Shown here piece after piece: positions 46,682-51,289 of a stretch of 51,289 bases of DNA. Under the pieces are notes generated by a model, which ran no database searches, was not told where the DNA came from, and saw only the letters and a list, made by a program, of their open reading frames with translations. Both the position numbers and the translations under genes were made by a program. Positions within the stretch are counted from its first letter, which is position 1, and every line of letters starts with the position of its first letter. Source of the stretch: Desulfoluna spongiiphila (GTDB lineage Bacteria; Desulfobacterota; Desulfobacteria; Desulfobacterales; Desulfolunaceae); NCBI RefSeq assembly GCF_900101345.1, contig NZ_FMUX01000031.1:1-51289 (forward strand), given 5' to 3'.

Positions 46682-48010
46682 CTAAACCACGCCCTGATCA
46701 ATCATGGCGTCCACAACCTTGATGAAACCGGCAATGTTGGCGCCGGCCACATAGTTCCCGGGCATGCCGTACTGCTCGGCTGCCGACAGGCAGGTACTGT
46801 GGATGTTCTGCATGATCCCCTTGAGTCGCGCGTCAACCTCTTCACGGCCCCAGGAGAGACGCATGCTGTTCTGGCTCATCTCCAGGCCGGAGGTGGCGAC
46901 ACCGCCTGCGTTGGCTGCCTTGGCGGGGGCAAAGAGGATTCCGTTCTCCTTGAAGTGATGGGCGGCCTCCAGGGTACAGGGCATGTTGGCCACTTCCACG
47001 ACGCTTTTGCAGCCGTTGGCAACGAGGGTCTCGGCATGCTCAAGCTGGAGTTCATTTTCCATGGCGGTGGGCATGGCCACATCGCAGGGAACCTCCCAGG
47101 GCTTTTTACCGGGCACCCACTCGCAGCCGTACTTGTCGGCGTAATCCTTGGCGGGACGGCGATAAATGGTCCAGAGGTCGGCCATGTATTTCAGCTTCTC
47201 ACCCTTGATGCCATCGGGATCGTGAACGTAGCCGTACTCATCGGCAATGGTCACAACCTTGCCGCCGAGTTCGTTGATCTTTTCGATGACATAGGTGCCG
47301 GCGTTTCCGTAGCCTGAAATCGCAACGGTCTTGCCTTCTACGGTCTCACCGCGGGTCTTGAGCATCTCTTCCAGGAAGTAGACAGCACCGTACCCCGTGG
47401 CTTCGGGACGAACCAGGCTGCCGCCCCAGTTGAGGCCTTTTCCGGTAAGCACCCCGGTAAACTCGTTGGTGAGTTTCTTGTACATACCGAAAAGGTAGCC
47501 GATCTCTCGGGCCCCTACCCCCACATCACCGGCAGGCACGTCGGTGTTGGGGCCGATGTGGCGGAAGAGTTCCGCCATGAAGCTCTGGCAAAAGCGCATG
47601 ACTTCATTGTCGGACTTGCCTTTGGGATCGAAGTCGGACCCTGCTTTGCCGCCTCCCATGGGAAGGGTTGTCAGAGCGTTCTTAAAGACCTGCTCAAAGG
47701 CGAGGAATTTGAGAATACTGAGGTTGACCGAGGGGTGAAAACGGCATCCGCCCTTGTACGGGCCGATGGCACTGTTCATCTGCACACGAAAGGCTCGGTT
47801 CACCTGAATCTTGCCTTCATCGTCGAGCCAGGGGACTCGAAACATAATGACACGCTCCGGCTCCACAAGTCGCTCCAGGACATTGTGCTGTCGGTACTGA
47901 GGGTTCTGCTCAAGAACGGGCATTACGGACTCCACCACTTCGGTAACGGCCTGGTGGAATTCCGGTTGATGAGGGTCTCTGTTTTTTACGATTTCTAAAA
48001 TCTCTGACAT
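46682..48010 (-). CDS. gdhA: Glutamate dehydrogenase, hexameric NADP(H)-type
   Basis: GdhA (442 residues, the length of the small hexameric enzymes) interconverts glutamate with 2-oxoglutarate and ammonia. The active-site lysines lie in NSAIGPYKGGCRFHPSVN and LPMGGGKAGSDFDPKGKSD. The Asp is in DVPAGDVGVGAREIGYLFG. The nucleotide fold is VAISGYGNAGTYVIEKINELGGKVVTIAD, and the tail has ANAGGVATSGLEMSQNS. Next to an omega-aminotransferase it would regenerate 2-oxoglutarate from the glutamate produced and release ammonium. A 20-bp perfect palindrome lies 59 bp upstream. Confidence 0.95.
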   Translation of the reverse strand: MSEILEIVKNRDPHQPEFHQAVTEVVESVMPVLEQNPQYRQHNVLERLVEPERVIMFRVPWLDDEGKIQVNRAFRVQMNSAIGPYKGGCRFHPSVNLSILKFLAFEQVFKNALTTLPMGGGKAGSDFDPKGKSDNEVMRFCQSFMAELFRHIGPNTDVPAGDVGVGAREIGYLFGMYKKLTNEFTGVLTGKGLNWGGSLVRPEATGYGAVYFLEEMLKTRGETVEGKTVAISGYGNAGTYVIEKINELGGKVVTIADEYGYVHDPDGIKGEKLKYMADLWTIYRRPAKDYADKYGCEWVPGKKPWEVPCDVAMPTAMENELQLEHAETLVANGCKSVVEVANMPCTLEAAHHFKENGILFAPAKAANAGGVATSGLEMSQNSMRLSWGREEVDARLKGIMQNIHSTCLSAAEQYGMPGNYVAGANIAGFIKVVDAMIDQGVV

Positions 48011-48718
48011 GTCACTTATCCCAATTTAATATACATACCAGCGCATCACCGATGATGCGTGATCTTCTGTATCTGATATATCAGATACCAAAAGAAGGCG
48101 TCAAGAAATAAAACAGCGTTCCGTTGCATTTTAAAATCAGCCAAAGCCCCGTGGTTACCTACCCGTACACCACCCCCACCCTCATCATGCAACGCCACCG
48201 CCCGTGACCCATTGAATATGTTGATCAAATGGACTGATAACACCCTGCGCTCCGCCCCCATGATTCTCACCTTCGGGCCCCGATTTCCGTAACACAATTC
48301 CTTGCCGACAGGCCGACACCATCGGCTCAATGGGTATCAAGGGAACACAATGGCGAAGGGCCCATGGACACCTTTATGTATACATACCCAAACGACAGGG
48401 ACAAAAAGCCACTGTGCCAAAAGCAGAAAGAAGGCCGGGGAACGTCCTGGAAAAGCCATGGAGAAAAAACCGAACAGTAAGAAAAAACAAGAGGAGGACA
48501 AAACGGGGAGAGATACACATAACCATCTAAAAAAGCATGGCATTACATACCACGACAATGGTCCACAGTCAAGATATCAAGGACTGAAGCCAAGGCGCAG
48601 GGATTTATTTTTCGCCGTATTTACAGCGGGCTGCCTCACCCATCGCCGGCACCCCATAAACGATGGGCACAAAGCAGATTTTCAAACCAACCGGCACCTG
48701 TACGGACGGAGTGCCCAT
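48011..48718. other. Gene-poor stretch upstream of gdhA
   Basis: About 700 bp with visibly lower GC than the flanking genes. It holds the palindrome at 48069-48088. An open frame on the plus strand (48302-48742) is Lys/His/Arg-rich with no domain or good ribosome site, and I do not call it a gene. Nothing else is recognised. Confidence 0.5.
48069..48088. promoter_or_regulatory. Perfect 20-bp palindromic operator upstream of gdhA
   Basis: GTATCTGATATATCAGATAC is a perfect 20-bp palindrome centred 68 bp upstream of the gdhA start codon, at or near the expected promoter. The core TGATATATCA and the flanking ACCAAA recur at 33825-33847. It is a good candidate binding site for a dimeric regulator, possibly one of the two GntR/FCD proteins. 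Confidence 0.65.
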
Positions 48719-48754
48719 AAAAAAACCGCCCCTTCCTTATAAAGAAAGAGACGG
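48719..48754 (-). terminator. Intrinsic terminator of the lipoprotein gene
   Basis: Read on the minus strand, 48754-48744 pairs with 48736-48726 over 11 bp with three G-U pairs around a 7-nt loop, then seven U's (48725-48719). It lies about 75 nt after the lipoprotein stop. Confidence 0.75.
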
Positions 48755-48829
48755 CATCATTTACCAGGCAACGGATATCCCGAGCTTAAAACGCATGGCG
48801 CAACGAGTCGCTCATGCATCCCATGAAAA

Positions 48830-49279
48830 TCAGTGGTGAACGGCCTCTTCAGCAACAGCATGGCTGTCTGCATGGGCGTCATGGGATTCCTCAGCAGGCT
48901 CGGTCACGTGCTCAACCGCCGCCTCTTCTTCAACCTCAACATCCGCATGGGCTTCCACTGCTTCCTCGGACTCAGCAGCTTCAGCAACGGCAACCGCCTC
49001 AACTGCCGCCGGAGCTTCCTCGCTCACAACCCAGTTGCCGCCTTTTTTCTTGAGAAAAATCTGTTCCTTGTAGGTAATGCTCCCCTCGATTTCCACCGTG
49101 GCCATGTCATCCCCGGCATCAACGACGGTATAGTTGAGCTCGGTCAAATTGGCTTCGGCACCGGAAAATCGTTTTTCCATGTACTTCTTCCCCACGTCTT
49201 CAGGGGTCACCTTGTCGCTGCCGCATCCCGCCATCAACAAAACACCGGCGGAGCAGAACAGAACCAGAAGCTTCTTCAT
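48830..49279 (-). CDS. Lipoprotein with acidic His/Glu/Ala-rich tail
   Basis: This is a 149-residue lipoprotein. It has a signal peptide with lipobox LMAGC (Cys near residue 19), then a short folded domain (about 22-85: VTPEDVGKKYMEKRF, NYTVVDAGDDMATVEIEGSITYKEQIFLKKKGGNWVV) resembling DUF4878-like small alpha/beta lipoproteins. A roughly 60-residue low-complexity tail of Glu, Ala, Val and about nine His follows, ending AEEAVHH. The tail could bind divalent metals or act as a flexible spacer. GAGGAG lies 7 nt before ATG 49279. The function is not recognised. Confidence 0.75.
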   Translation of the reverse strand: MKKLLVLFCSAGVLLMAGCGSDKVTPEDVGKKYMEKRFSGAEANLTELNYTVVDAGDDMATVEIEGSITYKEQIFLKKKGGNWVVSEEAPAAVEAVAVAEAAESEEAVEAHADVEVEEEAAVEHVTEPAEESHDAHADSHAVAEEAVHH

Positions 49280-49779
49280 TGTCGTCTCCTCTATTTTCAT
49301 ACGTGATTTATATAACACTTGTTAATGAGCCCTGGGACTCGATTGTCCGAATGAAAACATCAGGCGGCAGCTCTCCATTCCCGCTTTACGTCATGGAGAA
49401 ACAGGCCCAATAAGTATCCATAGGCTATACAATTCCAGACCCAAAAAGTAAAGTCATGATTCCTCACAAAACGTCTATCTCGGCCTGAGAGAGTTTAATG
49501 TTAAGCCTCTCCATTCTTCTTCATAACAATCAATGCACGGCGCAAATACATCGATTCAGTAATTGCCACACCAAAACCATAGAGATTCGGTGCGGACGGC
49601 GAATCCTACAAACCCCTCCACCGCCCTCGTGAAACGCGGCGTCCGGCTCCCGCACCGTTTGGCGTTGCGGGGACCTCCGGCCTAACGCCACGCCCATATC
49701 GCCGCCGATCGCCATATACCGTACCGGTTTTTGGGGCCTTTATCATAGAACTCTGCCGATACATGCCTGTTCGAACAGC
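49280..49779. other. Intergenic region left of the IS21 element
   Basis: No gene is supported. The frame at 49530-49715 (minus) has no family features. A GC-rich patch at 49610-49690 contrasts with the AT-rich remainder and may be debris of an older mobile element, which I cannot identify. Confidence 0.4.
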
Positions 49780-51194
49780 TGTAAAGGGACACGACTTTTC
49801 ACGAAGTTAGGGGACATGAGTTTTTACGAATATGCCCGGGTGTAATCCGGTTCGATAACTCTCAAACCGTGGTTGTCCCATCCGCTCATCCCTCATCGAA
49901 TGAAAATAGTTTGGAGGGATAGACGGATGGGGTTATGCCAGCATCTTTTCAAGGTTCTTGAGGCGGTAGGAACGACCATTCACATGGAGTACGTGACTTT
50001 TATGCAACAGGCGATCCAAAACGGCAGTGGTCATTACTTCGTCGCCTGCGAGGATCTCCGGCCAATCCTTTACGGCCTTGTTTGTCGTAATAATCGTGCT
50101 ACCGCGCCCGTAGCGATAATTAACAACGCGAAAGAGGAGTGCAGCATCCTCTCTGGACAGGGGTTGAAAGCCCATCTCATCGATAATCAAAAGGGATGAC
50201 TTCAGGTATTTGACACCTTTCATTCGTTTGGGTTGACGATCCACATCCTGCCGTGCGGCATGGATTAGATCTTCCAATGTGTAAAACGCCACTGAGAACC
50301 CGTGTTCTATCGCTTTGATGCCAAGAGCAACCGCGAGGTGTGTTTTTCCTGTTCCTGGTGGCCCTTGGATCAAAACCGTTTCACTCTGTTGGATATATGC
50401 ACTTGTGGCCAGGGTTTCGATTCGTGCCTTCTCGATGCTCGGCTGGAATACAAAATCGAAATTTCCCAGCGTATAGCCAGAAGGAAGGCCGGACAGCCGC
50501 AGCGACCTGCCGATCCTGCGTTCTTCTCTTTGATCGGTTTCACGGCAAGAAGGCGACCCAGCAACTCGTGGGATGGCATTTCTTTTTTTACAGACTCGCT
50601 GAGAAGCCCAGGCAGCGCCTCAGCAGAAAATAACAACCCCAGTTCTACAAGGGCATTTCGGATGGCATCTACTTCGATTCTTGGTTTGCTCATTTTGCCA
50701 CCTCCGAAAGGGCTGCATAAAAGTCAATGGAACGCGTCTCAACAGACGTTTCCATGATTTCTTTCAGGCGACAGGTCATTTCCCCTAACGGTGGAGGTGG
50801 CACCACACGATCTGTTGCCGGACCCTCGTAGCATCGTTCATCAATCAGAATTCGCTCGGCTGTATGACGGGGGTATTCCTGGATGATTTTCCCATCTGCC
50901 AGGAGCTGGATTTGGTCAGCACACCCTCGGATTTCCACTTGATCTTTCACATATTGGAACGGAACTGTGTACTGCCGGTTTTCGAAGACCACACAACAAT
51001 CTGGCCGGACTGTTCGCGTTACCACCTTGTCGAAGGGTTCGGGCAATTTTGGCAGTGGCCTTAATGCCAAGAGTTCATTCTGCCAGCTCTCGCGGATAGA
51101 TTTTCCTGTTGCCGGACAGATCGTATTCTCTGCATAGCGGGCGATGGCCTTATCCGTCTCGGCCTGTAGTTCCTCCACGGAAGCCCATTGCCTT
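49780..51194 (-). mobile_element. IS21-family insertion sequence, interrupted at its istA end
   Basis: The genes istA and istB lie on the minus strand in the usual order with an ATGA overlap. The 3' terminus near 49780 starts TGTAAAGGGACACGAC and shows two related direct copies (GGACACGACTTTTCACGAA, then GGACATGAGTTTTTACGAA), as expected for IS21 multiple terminal repeats. The 5' part of istA is missing: the frame ends at a second IS21-like terminus at 51195. Confidence 0.8.
49933..50693 (-). pseudogene. istB: istB ATPase, frameshifted
   Basis: This is the IS21 helper ATPase. The N-terminal 50-60 residues (MSKPRIEVDAIRNALVELG...SHELLGRLLAVKP) are in one frame. The continuation (QREERRIGRSLRLSGLPSG, FDFVFQPSIEKARIETLA, Walker A QGPPGTGKTH, Walker B LLIIDEMGFQPL, TTNKAVKDW) is in the -1 frame relative to it. 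The switch must occur near 50535-50550. No classic X-XXY-YYZ slippery heptamer is evident there, so a disabling frameshift is likelier than programmed frameshifting. The start ATG overlaps the istA stop by 4 nt. Confidence 0.8.
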
Positions 51195-51196
51195 TG
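50690..51196 (-). pseudogene. istA: istA transposase, 3' fragment
   Basis: Only the C-terminal third (about 165 residues) remains. It reads QRQWASVEELQAETDKAIARYAENTICPATGKSI, then the beta-barrel segment TVRPDCCVVFENRQYTVPFQYVKDQVEIRGCADQIQLLADGKIIQEYPRH that IS21 IstA proteins carry after the DDE core. The catalytic DDE domain and HTH are absent. An in-frame TGA at 51199-51197 lies within the second element's terminus, showing the frame was cut by that insertion. Confidence 0.8.
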
Positions 51197-51289
51197 TCAG
51201 GCGACATGTAAAACTGCCCCCCTAACGACATCTAAAATTGACCCCCTCCCACTATGGAGGGACTCATGGAAAATGTGAGATACAAGGTT
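51195..51289 (+). mobile_element. Left end of a second IS21-type element
   Basis: The terminus TGTCAGGCGACATG is followed by two tandem related units, GACATGTAAAACTGCCCCCC and GACATCTAAAATTGACCCCC, the multiple terminal repeats typical of IS21-family ends. It then runs out of the window in the plus direction. Confidence 0.7.
51266..51289 (+). CDS. Start of a probable istA of the second element (partial)
   Basis: ATG 51266 opens a frame MENVRYKV that is cut by the window end after eight codons. Its place just inside an IS21-type terminus suggests it is the istA start; the sequence is too short to confirm. Confidence 0.4.

Noticed and set aside
48069..48088. Reading TGATATATCA sites as FNR/CRP boxes
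   Set aside because: FNR sites are TTGAT-N4-ATCAA; here the half-sites are only 2 bp apart, so the spacing is wrong.
48302..48742. 146-codon plus-strand frame upstream of gdhA
   Set aside because: Lys/Arg/His/Thr-rich with no domain, no convincing ribosome site, in an AT-rich spacer, and its end overlaps the lipoprotein gene's terminator.
49530..49715. Remnant of a group II intron or other element
   Set aside because: Some GC-rich hairpin-like sequence, but no reverse transcriptase fragment or domain V motif I could recognise.
50535..50550. Programmed -1 frameshift in istB
   Set aside because: No X-XXY-YYZ slippery heptamer or obvious downstream stimulator seen, and IS21 istB is normally one frame.
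1..51289. CRISPR arrays, tRNA and rRNA genes
   Set aside because: No regularly spaced short direct repeats and no recognisable RNA gene sequences were seen; the dispersed repeats are irregularly placed structured elements.

Overview
The window is a GC-rich chromosomal segment. Its gene content points to an anaerobic Desulfobacterota-type bacterium, probably a marine sulfate reducer. The pointers are a citramalate-based isoleucine pathway, a long PEP-binding protein fused to receiver-like domains, an HD-GYP response regulator, a 1,100-residue hybrid kinase and an omega-aminotransferase cluster of the kind found in sulfonate- or amine-using anaerobes. The genus is an inference; no rRNA or tRNA gene was found.

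Left part (0.1-15.5 kb): housekeeping and signalling genes. These are a class II tRNA nucleotidyltransferase/poly(A) polymerase on the minus strand, then plus-strand genes for an Mrp/ApbC ATPase, a dGTPase-like HD protein, a UPF0280 (ApbE-like) protein, a LapA-domain membrane protein, MutS, a periplasmic cell-wall amidase, a PAS-PAS hybrid histidine kinase with two receivers and an Hpt domain, a receiver-HD-GYP protein and LarB.

Middle (15.7-25.4 kb): a branched-chain amino acid locus in the order leader peptide-ilvD-ilvB-ilvN-cimA-leuA-ilvC. Upstream of ilvD lies a complete transcription attenuator: a TTGACA promoter, a 34-codon leader peptide packed with Ile/Val/Leu codons, an antiterminator segment overlapping the leader stop codon, and an intrinsic terminator ending 2 nt before the ilvD Shine-Dalgarno site. 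CimA makes citramalate for isoleucine, LeuA starts leucine synthesis, and IlvBN/IlvC/IlvD are shared.

25.4-35.8 kb: mixed minus-strand genes (CHI-like secreted protein, DUF2147 protein, pyrD, an RluA-type pseudouridine synthase overlapping a GntR/FCD regulator, the PEP-binding protein), then panC and a lipoprotein on the plus strand. From the left edge to here the 3' flanks of genes carry an intergenic repeat family of about 170-320 bp. It is bounded by GCCTCCGGCGGC/GCCGCCGGAGGC and contains a long hairpin whose loop GAGGAACGA is invariant while the stem covaries.

35.8-48.1 kb: a minus-strand catabolic cluster reading gdhA, class III aminotransferase, MmsA-type CoA-acylating aldehyde dehydrogenase, UspA, a TauT/NitT-type ABC importer (one binding protein, two permeases, two different ATPases), a GntR/FCD regulator and a TauE/SafE exporter. 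It looks like import and deamination of an omega-amino acid (taurine or beta-alanine), with glutamate dehydrogenase recycling 2-oxoglutarate and an anion exporter disposing of the product. No sulfite-releasing enzyme is present.

Right end (48.1-51.3 kb): a gene-poor, more AT-rich stretch with one His/Glu-rich lipoprotein, then an IS21-family element with a frameshifted istB and an istA cut short by the end of a second IS21-type element that runs off the window.
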